Shown one piece after another: positions 43,126 through 52,685 of a stretch of DNA of 64,000 nt. Position numbers and translations under genes: made by a program. How positions within the stretch are numbered: the stretch's first letter is position 1; each line of letters starts with the position of its first letter. The stretch covers positions 1 to 64,000 of the forward strand of contig NZ_FNJO01000003.1 in assembly GCF_900104095.1 (NCBI RefSeq). Reading direction: 5' to 3'. Source of the DNA: Ralstonia sp. 25mfcol4.1 (lineage in GTDB: Bacteria; Pseudomonadota; Gammaproteobacteria; Burkholderiales; Burkholderiaceae). Below the pieces are notes generated by a model. The model searched no databases, was not told where the DNA came from, and saw nothing but the letters and a program-made list of their open reading frames with translations.

Positions 43126-44100
43126 TCAGTCCAGCGTGGTGCCGGTGGATTTCACCAGCGCCGCCCACCAGGCGGTATCGGTCTTGATCTGCTGCGCGAA
43201 CTGCTCGGGCGAATTGCCCACCGGCTCGGCGCCCTGTTCGATCAGCCGCTTGCGGATCTCGGGCCGCGCCAGCACCTTGACCATGGCCTGGTTCAGGCGC
43301 GGCGTATGGGCCGGCACCATCAGCCCCTTCCACGCCGTCACCACGTAGCCCTTGAGCCCGGCTTCCTCGGCGGTGGGCACGTCGGGCGCACCCGAGGCGC
43401 GCTTCTCGCTGGTCACCGCCAGCGCCCGCAGCTTGCCCGACTGCACGTGCGGCCAGATCGCCGGCATGTTGTCGATCATCAGCGTGATATGGCCGGCGAT
43501 CAGGTCGGCCACGGCCGGGCCGCTGCCCTTGTAGGGCACATGCTGCATCTTCAGGCCGGCGGTCTGGTTCAGCAGTTCGCCGGCCAGTTGCGCGGGGCTG
43601 CCGTTGCCGGGCGAGCCGAAGGTGATCTGGTTCGGATGCGCGCGGGCGTAGGCCACGAACTCCTTGACGTTCCTGACCGGCAGCGATGCGTTGACGGCCA
43701 TCATGTTGTGGTCGCGGGCAATCATCGTCACGGCCGCCAGGTCGCGCGCAGGCTCGTAGCTCATCTTCGCGTACAGGCTCGGATTGATGGCGATCTGCCC
43801 GGCGGCGGCCATCAGCAGCGTGTAGCCGTCCGGCGCGGCCTTGGCCACGATATCGCCCCCGATATTGCCGCCCGCGCCTGGGCGGTTGTCGACGATCACG
43901 GTCTGGCCCAGTTCCTCGCGCAGCGGCTCGGAAATCAGCCGCGCCACGATGTCGGTGGACCCGCCCGGCGCGAACGGCACGACCAGGCGGATGACCTTGC
44001 CGGGATATTTCGCATCGGCATCCGCCGCGTGGACCGGCATCATCGGTATCAGGGCCATGCCGCACGCCAGGCCGGCGGCAATCAGGATGGGCTTGAACAT
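43126..44100 (-). CDS. TctC (Bug) family periplasmic binding protein
   Basis: A 324-residue exported solute receptor with a Sec signal (about 1-24, ending PVHAAD). The Bug-family signature is complete: YPGKVIRLVVPFAPGGSTDI, VDNRPGAGGNIGGDIVAKAAPDGYTLLMA, HVPYKGSGPAVADLIAGHI and APDVPTAEEAG. Bug proteins bind carboxylates and often have no dedicated membrane partner, as here. It lies between the CoA-transferase and acyl-CoA dehydrogenase genes, so it probably captures the acid they use. The start is the ATG at 44100, where the signal peptide begins. Confidence 0.92.
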   Translation of the reverse strand: MFKPILIAAGLACGMALIPMMPVHAADADAKYPGKVIRLVVPFAPGGSTDIVARLISEPLREELGQTVIVDNRPGAGGNIGGDIVAKAAPDGYTLLMAAAGQIAINPSLYAKMSYEPARDLAAVTMIARDHNMMAVNASLPVRNVKEFVAYARAHPNQITFGSPGNGSPAQLAGELLNQTAGLKMQHVPYKGSGPAVADLIAGHITLMIDNMPAIWPHVQSGKLRALAVTSEKRASGAPDVPTAEEAGLKGYVVTAWKGLMVPAHTPRLNQAMVKVLARPEIRKRLIEQGAEPVGNSPEQFAQQIKTDTAWWAALVKSTGTTLD

Positions 44101-44134
44101 GTTGTCTCCGTCTTTGTCGATGGCACGGTGCCGC

Positions 44135-45292
44135 TCAGCGGGTGCCGGCCTGCGCGAACGTGCGTTTGGCAATGTTGAGCTGATGGATCTGGCTGGTACC
44201 CTCGTACAGCCGGAACAGTCGCACGTCGCGGTAGAAACGCTCGATGCCATAGTCGGCGATATAGCCGTAGCCGCCGAACAGCTGCACGCAGCGGTCGGCC
44301 ACGCGGCCGCACATCTCCGACGCGAAATACTTGCAGATCGACGCCTCCATCGTCACGTCCTGCCCGTCGTCGCGCTTGCGCGCCGTGTCGAGGATCAGCG
44401 CACGGGCCGCGTGGATGTCGGTCTGGCAGTCGGCGATCATCGCCTGCACCAGCTGGAAGTCCGCCAGCACCTGCCCGAACTGCTTGCGCCCGGTGACAAA
44501 CCGCACCGCATCGTCGAGCATGCGGATGGCCGGCCCGGTACACAGCGCGGCCAGGTGGATGCGCTGCTTGTTCAGCACCTTCATCGCCGTCTTGAAGCCC
44601 TGCCCTTCCTCGCCGCCGATCAGGTTGGCGGCCGGCACGCGGCAATCGTTGAAATAGACCTCGGACACCGGCGAGCCGGCCTGGCCCATCTTCTGGTACG
44701 GCTGCCCGGTGCCGAGCCCGGGTGTACCACGCGGCACAATGAACGCCGAGATGCCGCCCGCGCCGGCCTTGTCCGGATCGGTGCGCGCCATCACCGTGAA
44801 TAACCCGGCAATGGGCGCGTTGGTGATGAAGCACTTGGTGCCGTTCAGGATGTAGTGGTCGCCGTCGCGCACGGCCGTGGTCTTGAGCGCAGTGGCGTCG
44901 GACCCCGCGTCGGGCTCGGTCAGCGCAAACGACCCGGTCAGTTCACCACTGGCCAGCCGCGGCAGGTAGCGCGCCTTCTGCTCGGGCGTGCCGTCGGCCA
45001 CCAGGGCCTCGGAGCCGATCCCGGTATTGGTCCCCACGCGGGCGCGGAACGCCACCGAGCACTGCGACAGTTCCATCGCGGCCAGCACCAGTTCCTCGGT
45101 GGTCATGCCGGCGCCGCCGTATTCCTCCGGAATCGAATAGCCGAACATGCCCTGCGCGGCCATGGCATTGACCACGTCCTCGGGCACCAGGTCACGCTCG
45201 GCCACCTCGGCTTCGCGCGGTACCAGCCGCTCGCGCACGAAGCGGCGCAGCGACAGCAGGAACGGCTGGAATACGTCCGGATCACGAATCAT
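44135..45292 (-). CDS. acyl-CoA dehydrogenase
   Basis: A 385-residue FAD-dependent acyl-CoA dehydrogenase. Seen: YSIPEEYGGAGMTTEE, the FAD/substrate signature LTGSFALTEPDAGSDATALKT, the hinge QLFGGYGYIADYGIERFYRD, and the C-terminal catalytic glutamate in LYEGTSQIHQLNIAKR. It introduces an alpha-beta double bond into an acyl-CoA, probably the product of the adjacent CoA-transferase. First gene of a three-gene minus-strand operon, divergent from two IclR genes. The ATG at 45292 has GGAG ahead; upstream in-frame codons overlap the operator region. Confidence 0.92.
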   Translation of the reverse strand: MIRDPDVFQPFLLSLRRFVRERLVPREAEVAERDLVPEDVVNAMAAQGMFGYSIPEEYGGAGMTTEELVLAAMELSQCSVAFRARVGTNTGIGSEALVADGTPEQKARYLPRLASGELTGSFALTEPDAGSDATALKTTAVRDGDHYILNGTKCFITNAPIAGLFTVMARTDPDKAGAGGISAFIVPRGTPGLGTGQPYQKMGQAGSPVSEVYFNDCRVPAANLIGGEEGQGFKTAMKVLNKQRIHLAALCTGPAIRMLDDAVRFVTGRKQFGQVLADFQLVQAMIADCQTDIHAARALILDTARKRDDGQDVTMEASICKYFASEMCGRVADRCVQLFGGYGYIADYGIERFYRDVRLFRLYEGTSQIHQLNIAKRTFAQAGTR

Positions 45293-45329
45293 CGTCTCGC
45301 TCCATCGATCTCTTGTCTTGTGATGGAAC

Positions 45330-45350
45330 CGAAGCGTACGCCCCGCTTCG
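45330..45350. promoter_or_regulatory. inverted repeat between acyl-CoA operon and IclR genes
   Basis: CGAAGCG and CGCTTCG form a perfect 7-bp inverted repeat with a 7-base centre. It sits 38 bases from the acyl-CoA dehydrogenase start and 79 bases from the first IclR gene. It is well placed to be the IclR operator controlling both directions. Confidence 0.45.
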
Positions 45351-45428
45351 ATATGGCGGCATCGTTGTTTCGCTATCTTGAACGTTGGACGGCCCGGCGC
45401 CATACTGGCTTCGGTAGGATGACAGCCC

Positions 45429-46214
45429 ATGCCCGTACCCAAATTCCCCCACCATCATCCCGATCCGGCCTTCGCCACGACCCTGGCGCACGGTCTGGCG
45501 CTGCTGCAGTGCTTCCGGGTGGGCGAAACGGTGCTCAGCAACAAGGAACTGGCCGAGCGCACCGGGCTGTCCAAGGCCACCATCAGCCGGCTGACCTACA
45601 CGCTGGCCGTGCGCGGGCTGCTGCTCTACGACGACCGGCTGCGCCGCTACCGGCTGGGATCGACGGCGCTGTCGCTCGGGTATCCGCTGCTGGCCAGCCT
45701 GCGCGTGCGCCAAGTGGCCCGCCCGCTGATGAAGGCGCTGGCCGACCGCATGGGCGGGTCGGTGTCGCTGGGCCTGCGCGACCGCCTGCGCATGGTCTAT
45801 GTGGAAACCAGCCGGGGCCACGACGCCATCGCGTTCCGGCCCGATATTGGCGCGTCGCTGCCGATGCTGGCTTCGGCCATCGGCCGCGCCTGGCTGGCCC
45901 AGGCCCCTGCCGACCTGCGCGCCGCCGTGCTGGCCGGTCTGCGCGAGACCGAGCCCGACGACTGGCAGCGCCATGCAGGCGCCATCCAGGACGCCATCGA
46001 CGATCTGGCGGCGCTCGGCTTCACGCGCTCGGCCGGCGACTGGCTGCCCGATGTCCACGCCGTGGCCGTGCCCATGCGGCAGCCGACCGATGGCGAAACG
46101 CTGGTGTTCAACTGCGGCGTGCCCGCCACGCGCATGAAGCCCGGCAAGCTCGAACGCGAGATGGGACCGCGCCTGATCGAACTGGTGGCAGAAGTCGAGG
46201 CGCTGCTGGCATGA
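45429..46214 (+). CDS. IclR-family transcriptional regulator 1
   Basis: A 261-residue regulator. The winged helix (ATTLAHGLALLQCFRVGETVLSNKELAERTGLSKATISRLTYTL) is followed by the IclR effector domain (RQVARPLMKALADRMGGSVSLGLRDRLRMVYVE, LPMLASAIGRAWL). It is divergent from the acyl-CoA operon, so it probably regulates it in response to the imported acid or its CoA ester. Its stop overlaps the start of a second IclR gene as ATGA. Confidence 0.9.
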   Translation: MPVPKFPHHHPDPAFATTLAHGLALLQCFRVGETVLSNKELAERTGLSKATISRLTYTLAVRGLLLYDDRLRRYRLGSTALSLGYPLLASLRVRQVARPLMKALADRMGGSVSLGLRDRLRMVYVETSRGHDAIAFRPDIGASLPMLASAIGRAWLAQAPADLRAAVLAGLRETEPDDWQRHAGAIQDAIDDLAALGFTRSAGDWLPDVHAVAVPMRQPTDGETLVFNCGVPATRMKPGKLEREMGPRLIELVAEVEALLA

Positions 46215-47035
46215 CACGCGACAGCCTCCCCGGCAGCCCCGCCTCGTCTCTGCCAGCCCCGGGCGACGACCCGGCCGACCGCCAGTTCGCCCGCACGCTG
46301 GCCAACGGCATCGACATCCTGCTGGCCTATCGACCCGGCGAGGCGCTGCTGGGCAACCGCGATTTCGTGCAGCGCACCGGACTGTCGAAATCCACGGTGG
46401 CGCGGCTCACCCACACGCTGGCCGTGCTGGGCTACCTGCGCCATGAGACGGCGCTGGGCAAGTACTGGCTGGGCGCGCCGGTGCTGGCGCCGGGCTACCC
46501 GCTGCTGGCGAGCATGCAGATCCGCCAGGTGGCGCGCCCGCTGATGAAGGCGCTGGCCGACGAGATAGGCGGCGCCGTGTCGCTGGGCATCCGCGACCGC
46601 ACCCAGATGATCTACGTGGAAACGGCGCGCTCGACCGACAACCTGGTGATGCCGCCCGACATCGGCGCGGCACTGCCGATGCTGACCACCGCCATCGGCA
46701 AGGCATGGCTGTGGCGCGTGCCGGCCGCCTTGCGCGATCCGGTACTGAACCGCCTGCGGCTGGCGTCGCCCGACGCCTGGCGCCGCGCCGCACCGGCCCT
46801 GGCGCAGGCGCGGCAGGACCTGGAAGTGCTCGGCTATTGCTCGAACCGGGCCGAATGGCGGCACGACGTGTTCGGTTTCGCCGTTCCGCTATGCAGGCCG
46901 GTCGATTCCCAATGGTTCGTGGTCAATGGCGGCGTTCCGGCACGGACGGGCACGTTCGACACCATGCAGAAGCGCGTCGGGCCACGCGTGTCCGCCCTGG
47001 CCCGCACGCTGGAAGACCTGCTCGGGCTGCGCTGA
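46211..47035 (+). CDS. IclR-family transcriptional regulator 2
   Basis: A 274-residue IclR regulator, a clear paralogue of the gene before it. It has the same helix-turn-helix layout (RTGLSKSTVARLTHTLAVLGYL) and shares RQVARPLMKALAD and the SLGIRDRTQMIYVETAR block. The two are translationally coupled (ATGA) and thus made together, which allows mixed oligomers. The C-terminal domain diverges most, so they may sense different ligands. The end is followed by the TonB receptor promoter region. Confidence 0.9.
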   Translation: MTRDSLPGSPASSLPAPGDDPADRQFARTLANGIDILLAYRPGEALLGNRDFVQRTGLSKSTVARLTHTLAVLGYLRHETALGKYWLGAPVLAPGYPLLASMQIRQVARPLMKALADEIGGAVSLGIRDRTQMIYVETARSTDNLVMPPDIGAALPMLTTAIGKAWLWRVPAALRDPVLNRLRLASPDAWRRAAPALAQARQDLEVLGYCSNRAEWRHDVFGFAVPLCRPVDSQWFVVNGGVPARTGTFDTMQKRVGPRVSALARTLEDLLGLR

Positions 47036-47194
47036 CCCTCGGCCGGACACCCGGCAAGCAGCGGACCGGCGCGCCTGTCTTGTCCGGATTGCATCCACGC
47101 GGCGACGTGTTGGAAATATGACGAAGGCCGTGCCGGGACCATGGCTTTTCCTTGACGATTCAACGGCTCACTGGGCATCATTCGCCCCTTGATT

Positions 47195-47221
47195 CCGTAA
47201 TGCGAGTTGTTCGCATTACGG
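47195..47221. promoter_or_regulatory. Fur-like palindrome upstream of the TonB receptor
   Basis: CCGTAATGCGA and TCGCATTACGG make a perfect 11-bp inverted repeat around GTTGT. Its core matches a typical Fur consensus (AATGAGAAT-N-ATTCTCATT) at all but four of the non-N positions. It lies 33-59 bases before the receptor start, where a Fur box is expected. Iron repression is inferred. Confidence 0.55.
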
Positions 47222-47253
47222 TTTACGTTTTCATTTGTGAGCCAAACCGCACC

Positions 47254-49434
47254 ATGACGTCCTGCCCGTCGCCGGCATCCCGCCGCCAGCACGCACCTTC
47301 GCGCATCCGCCCTCTCGCCGCCTTTGCCCGCATGGCCGTCCTCGCCGGCTTTCCGCTGTGCGGCGCTGCCATGGCCCAGACCGCGCCGGCCGAACAGGCC
47401 CTGCCGTCGGTGACCGTGAGCGCCACGCAGGACATCGATCTGGGTCCGCAGCTTCGGAAAAAGGCTTCCGGCGGTGCGCTGGGCAGCCGCTCGCAGCTGG
47501 ACACGCCGTTCTCCACCACGGTCGTAAGCGGCGAAGACCTGGCTGACCGCCAGGTGACCAAGGTGGGCGATGTGTTCTTCAACGACGCCTCGGTGTCGGA
47601 CAACAGCAACGGCAACAACGCCTGGGCGTCGTACACCACCGTGCGCGGCCTGCAGCTGGACTGGCGCAATGCGTACAAGATCAACGGCATGCCGTTCATC
47701 GCCTACGGCATTACGCTGCCCTACGAGCAGCTTGAACAGGTGGAACTGCTCAAGGGCGCGTCCGGCTTCATGTACGGCTTTGGCAACCCGGGCGGCACGG
47801 TCAACTACGTGACGAAGAAGCCGACGGACCAGTTCACGGCCAGCGTGGAACTGGGCTACCGGTCGTCGCATGTATGGACGGAGCACGTGGACGTGGGCGG
47901 CCGGGCCGGCCCGGACAATATGTTCGGCTACCGCCTGAACGTGACGCACGAGGAAGGCAAGCCGGCCAATGCCGTGGGCATCAACCGCAATTCGGTGTCG
48001 CTGGGCCTGGATGCCCGCATCACGCGCGACCTGACCTGGACGTTCGACAGCATCTACCAGGACCGCAATACCTGGGGCGCGACGCCGTCGTTCTACTTTG
48101 GCGGCCTCGGCGGCAACCAGCTGCCCGGCGTGATCAGCGGCCGCGGCGGTCTCTACGCCGGTCCGGACACGCATTTCTACTCGAACCTCCAGGTCTACCA
48201 GACCGGCCTGCGCTACAACCTGAACCCCGACTGGACGGTCAGCACGACCTACAGTTTCAGCAAGCAGGCGCGCAGCCGCAACGAAAGCACGTTCTTCGTG
48301 TCGGACGCTGCCGGCAACTACACCAGCTCGCGCTACGACGGCGCCGAGAACCAGCAGTTCAGCAACTGGACGACGATGGTCGAGGGCAAGTTCCGCACCG
48401 GCCAGTTCCGCCACGAGCTGGTGGCCGGCGTGAGCTGGCAGCAGCAGATCGACCGCTATACCAGCAACTTCTTCAACGACCCGTTGCTGGCCTCCGGCAA
48501 CCTGTATGGTCCGTACACGGGCGTGCACTACAGCAACACGGCGTTCCAGAAGTACCGCGCCGGCGATACCACCCAGAAGGCCGCCTTCGTCAGCGACACG
48601 ATGCACCTGACCGACAAGTGGTCGGTGCTGGCCGGCCTGCGCGTGACCAATTACGAACAGAACAGCTTTACCGGCACGGGCACGGGTGACACCAGCTTCA
48701 CCAAGAACGGCCTGCTGACGCCCACCGCGGCGATCATGTTCAAGCCGATGCCAAGCACCACGCTGTACGCCAGCTACGTGGAGTCGTTCGACGGTGGCGG
48801 CGTGGTGGCCACCAACTACGCGAACGCCGGCCAGGGCCTGACGCCGGCCAAGAGCCGCCAGTACGAGGTGGGCGCCAAGACCGACCAGGGCGTCTGGACC
48901 GGTACCGCCGCGCTGTTCCGCATCGAGCGCCGCAGCGAATTCTCGCGCGACAACGGCGCGGGCGCGCTGCCGACCTTCGTGCAGGATGGCCAGTCGGTCT
49001 ATCAGGGCCTGGAACTGGCCGGCTCGTCGCGGATCGGCTCGCAGTGGGAAGTGGGCGGCAGCGCGATGTTCCTGCACACCGAGTACACCGAAGGCGATAC
49101 CAACATCGGCAACCGCGTGGCGGGCGCCCCTAACTTCATGCTGACAGGGCGCGTGGCGTACCGCATTCCGTTCGTGCCTGGCCTGAAGGTGGGCGTGGAC
49201 GGCAAGTACACCGGTCCGATGAAGGCCGACGCCGCCAACAACCTGAACCTCGGCGGGTACACGGTGTTCAACCTCGGCGCCACGTACAACACGCGCGTGT
49301 CCGGCAAGGAGCTAACGCTGCGCGCGGCGCTGACCAACCTGACCAACAAGCGATACTGGGCCTTCCAGTACGAAAACTACGCCCAGCCGGCCGACCCGCG
49401 CGCCATCAGCCTGAGCGCGAAGATCGCCTACTGA
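47254..49434 (+). CDS. TonB-dependent siderophore receptor
   Basis: A 726-residue outer-membrane receptor. After a signal peptide (about 1-40, ending AAMAQ) comes a TonB-box-like LPSVTVSA. The plug domain (about 60-190) contains TPFSTTVVSGEDLADRQ, YTTVRGLQLDW and LLKGASGFMYGFGNPGGTVNYVTKKP. A 22-strand-type barrel follows, ending in the aromatic terminus ISLSAKIAY. It imports a ferric siderophore by TonB energy; the ligand is not predictable. No N-terminal signalling extension (FpvA type) and no FecR partner are seen. The start is the ATG at 47254, just ahead of the signal peptide. Confidence 0.92.
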   Translation: MTSCPSPASRRQHAPSRIRPLAAFARMAVLAGFPLCGAAMAQTAPAEQALPSVTVSATQDIDLGPQLRKKASGGALGSRSQLDTPFSTTVVSGEDLADRQVTKVGDVFFNDASVSDNSNGNNAWASYTTVRGLQLDWRNAYKINGMPFIAYGITLPYEQLEQVELLKGASGFMYGFGNPGGTVNYVTKKPTDQFTASVELGYRSSHVWTEHVDVGGRAGPDNMFGYRLNVTHEEGKPANAVGINRNSVSLGLDARITRDLTWTFDSIYQDRNTWGATPSFYFGGLGGNQLPGVISGRGGLYAGPDTHFYSNLQVYQTGLRYNLNPDWTVSTTYSFSKQARSRNESTFFVSDAAGNYTSSRYDGAENQQFSNWTTMVEGKFRTGQFRHELVAGVSWQQQIDRYTSNFFNDPLLASGNLYGPYTGVHYSNTAFQKYRAGDTTQKAAFVSDTMHLTDKWSVLAGLRVTNYEQNSFTGTGTGDTSFTKNGLLTPTAAIMFKPMPSTTLYASYVESFDGGGVVATNYANAGQGLTPAKSRQYEVGAKTDQGVWTGTAALFRIERRSEFSRDNGAGALPTFVQDGQSVYQGLELAGSSRIGSQWEVGGSAMFLHTEYTEGDTNIGNRVAGAPNFMLTGRVAYRIPFVPGLKVGVDGKYTGPMKADAANNLNLGGYTVFNLGATYNTRVSGKELTLRAALTNLTNKRYWAFQYENYAQPADPRAISLSAKIAY

Positions 49435-49472
49435 TTGCCGGCCCCGATGGCCTGAGTCAGGCCAGAGACCGT

Positions 49473-49507
49473 GGAAAGGCCCCGCTCCGGCGGGGCTTTC
49501 CGTTTTT
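49473..49507 (+). terminator. intrinsic terminator of the TonB receptor gene
   Basis: GCCCCGC and GCGGGGC pair around a TCCG tetraloop, extended by AAAG/CTTT-type pairs with one bulge, and followed by CGTTTTT. This is a textbook rho-independent terminator 39 bases after the stop. Confidence 0.85.
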
Positions 49508-49578
49508 GGCGCGACGCTGGCCCGTGCCCCTGCCAGCCGTATACAATCCCGTTTTTTCCTTCCCGCCGAGCCCCCGCC

Positions 49579-50781
49579 ATGACCACCCTTGGAACCCCCC
49601 TCTCCCCGTCCGCCACCAAAGTCATGCTGCTGGGCTCCGGCGAGCTTGGCAAGGAAGTGCTGATCGCGCTGCAGCGTCTGGGCGTGGAAACCATTGCCGT
49701 GGACCGCTACGAGAACGCGCCGGGTCAGCAGGTGGCGCACCGCGCGCGCACCATCACGATGAGCGATGGCGACCAGCTCAAGGCGCTGATCGAAGCCGAG
49801 CGCCCCGACCTGGTGGTGCCGGAGATCGAAGCCATCGCCACGCCGATGCTTGAGGCCCTGGAAGCCGCCGGCGTGGTCCGCGTGATCCCCACCGCCCGCG
49901 CGGCGCGCCTGACGATGGACCGCGAGGGCATCCGCCGCCTGGCCGCCGAAACGCTGGGCCTGCCCACCAGCCCGTACAAGTTCTGCGATTCGCTCGAAGA
50001 ACTGCAGGCTGCCATCGACGGCGGCATCGGCTACCCGTGCGTGGTCAAGCCGGTCATGAGCAGCTCGGGCAAGGGCCAGAGCAAGATCGACGGCCCCGAG
50101 GGCGTCAAGGCGGCGTGGGACTACGCCATGGCCGGCGGCCGCGTCAGCCACGGCCGCATCATCGTGGAAGGCTTCATCGATTTCGACTATGAAATCACGC
50201 TGCTGACCGTGCGCGCGGTCGGAGCCAATGGCCAGGTGGAAACGCAATTCTGCGAGCCGATCGGCCACGTGCAGGTGGCTGGCGACTACGTGGAAAGCTG
50301 GCAGCCGCACCCGATGCACCCGAAGGCGCTGGAAACGGCCCAGCATATCGCCCGCGCAGTGACGGCGGATCTGGGCGGCCAGGGCCTGTTCGGCGTGGAA
50401 CTGTTCGTCAAGGGCGAGCAGGTCTGGTTCAGTGAAGTCAGCCCGCGTCCGCATGACACCGGCATGGTGACGATGATCTCGCAGTGGCAGAACGAATTCG
50501 AGCTGCACGCCCGGGCCATCCTCGGCCTGCCGGTCGACACCAGCCTGCGCGCCCCGGGTGCCAGCGCGGTGATCTACGGCGGCGTCGACGCCCAAGGCAT
50601 CGTGTTCGACGGCGTGGACGATGCCCTGCGTGTGCCGCAGACCGAGCTGCGCCTCTTTGGCAAGCCCGAGTCGTTCACCAAGCGCCGCATGGGCGTGGCG
50701 CTGGCCTACGCCGGCGATGTCGATACCGCCCGCCATCGCGCCAAGGAAGCCGCCAGCAAGGTCAAGCCGCGCAAGGCCTGA
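49579..50781 (+). CDS. purT: formate-dependent phosphoribosylglycinamide formyltransferase
   Basis: A 400-residue ATP-grasp enzyme of purine synthesis that uses ATP and formate to formylate GAR, an alternative to folate-dependent PurN. Seen: [31 protein letters not shown] at the N-terminus, then [16 protein letters not shown] (the ATP-binding loop) and [17 protein letters not shown]. The metal-binding [30 protein letters not shown] stretch follows. Length equals that of known PurT. It stands alone, convergent with the mechanosensitive channel gene. Confidence 0.95.
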   Translation: MTTLGTPLSPSATKVMLLGSGELGKEVLIALQRLGVETIAVDRYENAPGQQVAHRARTITMSDGDQLKALIEAERPDLVVPEIEAIATPMLEALEAAGVVRVIPTARAARLTMDREGIRRLAAETLGLPTSPYKFCDSLEELQAAIDGGIGYPCVVKPVMSSSGKGQSKIDGPEGVKAAWDYAMAGGRVSHGRIIVEGFIDFDYEITLLTVRAVGANGQVETQFCEPIGHVQVAGDYVESWQPHPMHPKALETAQHIARAVTADLGGQGLFGVELFVKGEQVWFSEVSPRPHDTGMVTMISQWQNEFELHARAILGLPVDTSLRAPGASAVIYGGVDAQGIVFDGVDDALRVPQTELRLFGKPESFTKRRMGVALAYAGDVDTARHRAKEAASKVKPRKA

Positions 50782-50817
50782 GCACCCCCTGACGCACGGC
50801 CCGACGGTTGACTCCCG

Positions 50818-52155
50818 TCACATCACCCGGTCTGCCCGGTCCGTGGGCGCCGCCATCGGCTCGCGCGCGCCCGGGTCGGCCGCCGCCGCGGCCAGCGCCG
50901 CATGCGCGCCGCGCGGCGAATCGCGCAGGCCGCTCAGGTCGGCCCCAGACGGCGCCTGGTACAGGCGTAGCCCCAGCTCCGGCAGGATCGCAAACAGGTG
51001 GTCGAAGATATCGCCCTGGATGCGCTCGTAGTCCATCCAGCCCGTACGCGTGCTGAAGCAGTAGACCTCGATCGGAATGCCCTGCGAGTCCGGTTCCATC
51101 ATGCGCAGGTTCAGCAGCAGGTCGTGATGGATATCCGGATGCGCGCGCAGGAACGCGATGCCATAGGCGCGGAACGTGCCCAGGTTGGTCAGCCGGCGCC
51201 GGTTCACGGGATCGGCGTCGGGGCCCTGCAGCGCCCGGTTGGTCTGTTCGACCTCCTGCTGCTTGACCTCCAGGTAGTCGTGCAGCAGCCGGAAGCGCAT
51301 CAGCGCGCGCACTTCGGCATCGTCCAGAAACCGTACCGACGTGGCGTCGATGCGCAGCGTGCGCTTGATGCGCCGGGCGCCGGACTCGAACATGTGCCGG
51401 TAGTTGCGGTAGCTCTCCGAGAACAGCTTGTAGGTCGGCACCGTGGTCACGGTGTTGTCCCAGTTCTTGACCTTGACCGTGTGCAGCGCGATGTCCATGA
51501 CGAAGCCGTCGGCATTCGACTGCGGCATCTCGATCCAGTCACCGATGCGCAGCATGTCGTTCGATGTCAGCTGCGTACTGGCTACCAGCGACAGCAGCGT
51601 GTCCTTGAACACCAGCAGCAGCACCGCCGAAAGCGCGCCAATACCGGACAGCATCCACAGCGGGGAGCGATCGATCAGGATCGACAGCACCAGCACCCCG
51701 CACACCAGCCACAGCGCCAGCTGGGCGATCTGCACGTACCCCTTGATCGAGCGCGTCTGCGCGCGGCGGCTGTTGGCGAAGACGGTCTGCCAGGCGCCAA
51801 GCACGCCCGACAGCATCAGGAACACGCTGACCCACGTGCCGGCATGCGCCAGCCGCTCGATCAGGATCGAGAACTTGCCCAGGTCCGGCACCTGGCTGAT
51901 GCCGACCGTGATCACTGCCAGGAACACCGCGTAGCCCAGCCGGCGGTAGGTGCGGTGGCGCATCAGCGCGGCCGCCCAGTCGCGGTTGCCCGACAGGCTC
52001 AGCACGCGATACACCACACGGCCCACCACACGGGCCACCAGCCACTGCGCGATGGCGGCAATCACCATCAGCGCCAGCACATAAAGCGAGATCTGCGCCC
52101 ACGGATGGGCGGGAATGCGTTGCTGGAACAGGTCCAGCAGGGCGTCAAATGTCAT
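50818..52155 (-). CDS. MscS-family mechanosensitive channel (YbdG-like)
   Basis: A 445-residue membrane protein with about five transmembrane segments in the first 190 residues. The pore/beta-domain region ALSAVLLLVFKDTLLSLVASTQLTSNDMLRIGDWIEMP follows, then the YbdG-specific GFVMDIALHTVKVKNWDNTVTTVPTYKLF stretch and a long cytoplasmic domain. It relieves osmotic downshock by opening under membrane tension; E. coli YbdG gives the MscM activity. The ATG at 52155 is used; a TTG just before it is less likely. The C-terminal 30 residues are Ala/Pro-rich. Confidence 0.92.
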   Translation of the reverse strand: MTFDALLDLFQQRIPAHPWAQISLYVLALMVIAAIAQWLVARVVGRVVYRVLSLSGNRDWAAALMRHRTYRRLGYAVFLAVITVGISQVPDLGKFSILIERLAHAGTWVSVFLMLSGVLGAWQTVFANSRRAQTRSIKGYVQIAQLALWLVCGVLVLSILIDRSPLWMLSGIGALSAVLLLVFKDTLLSLVASTQLTSNDMLRIGDWIEMPQSNADGFVMDIALHTVKVKNWDNTVTTVPTYKLFSESYRNYRHMFESGARRIKRTLRIDATSVRFLDDAEVRALMRFRLLHDYLEVKQQEVEQTNRALQGPDADPVNRRRLTNLGTFRAYGIAFLRAHPDIHHDLLLNLRMMEPDSQGIPIEVYCFSTRTGWMDYERIQGDIFDHLFAILPELGLRLYQAPSGADLSGLRDSPRGAHAALAAAAADPGAREPMAAPTDRADRVM

Positions 52156-52259
52156 CAAGGCAATGCAAAGGCATTCGGTTCGGAACAGGCGACAAGTCTA
52201 CTAGCCATGCGCCCCGGCGCCACACTTTGCGTGCCTGATCCTGCAAATTCGGACTTGTC

Positions 52260-52577
52260 TCAAGCCGGAAGCAGCTTCAGGCCGCCGATCCCGACGAAGA
52301 TCAGCGCGATCAGCGCCAGCCGGGCCGGCGACGCGCTTTCGCCCAGGAACAGGATGCCCACCAGCGTCACGCCAATGGCCCCGATGCCGGTCCAGACCGC
52401 ATAGGCGGTGCCCACCGGCAGTTGCCGCAACGCCGCGCTGAGCAGGTAGATGCTGGCCAGCGCCGCGCCAATGCCCAGCAGCGTCGGCACGGGGCGCGTC
52501 CAGCCATCGGTGTGCTTCAGCGCCAGCGCCATCACGATCTCGATCAGTCCCGCCACGACCAACAGCGTCCACGCCAT
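52260..52577 (-). CDS. SMR-family exporter, SugE/Gdx type
   Basis: A 105-residue four-helix small multidrug resistance protein. The essential glutamate is E13 (GLIEIVMALALKHTDGWTR), and the LPVGTAYAVWTGIGAIGVTLVGILFLGES block matches SugE/Gdx more than EmrE. Gdx proteins export guanidinium in exchange for protons; some also move quaternary ammonium compounds. A strong GGAGGAGAG ribosome site precedes the ATG. No guanidine riboswitch could be recognised in the about 100-base leader. Divergent from a LysR gene. Confidence 0.9.
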   Translation of the reverse strand: MAWTLLVVAGLIEIVMALALKHTDGWTRPVPTLLGIGAALASIYLLSAALRQLPVGTAYAVWTGIGAIGVTLVGILFLGESASPARLALIALIFVGIGGLKLLPA

Positions 52578-52685
52578 GGTGCTCTCCTCCTATCGGACAA
52601 CCCCGGTTGCCCTTCCTTCCGCCACACTGTAGGCTCTGCAGATCGGCATAACCATTCGCACAAATCGCGGAAAGGCAATGCAAAA

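Noticed and set aside
52578..52685. Possible guanidine riboswitch upstream of the SugE/Gdx gene
   Set aside because: The leader is only about 100 bases. It has one imperfect hairpin (GGGCAACC/GGTTGTCC) but no ACGR loops or other guanidine-I/II/III features, so I do not call a riboswitch.
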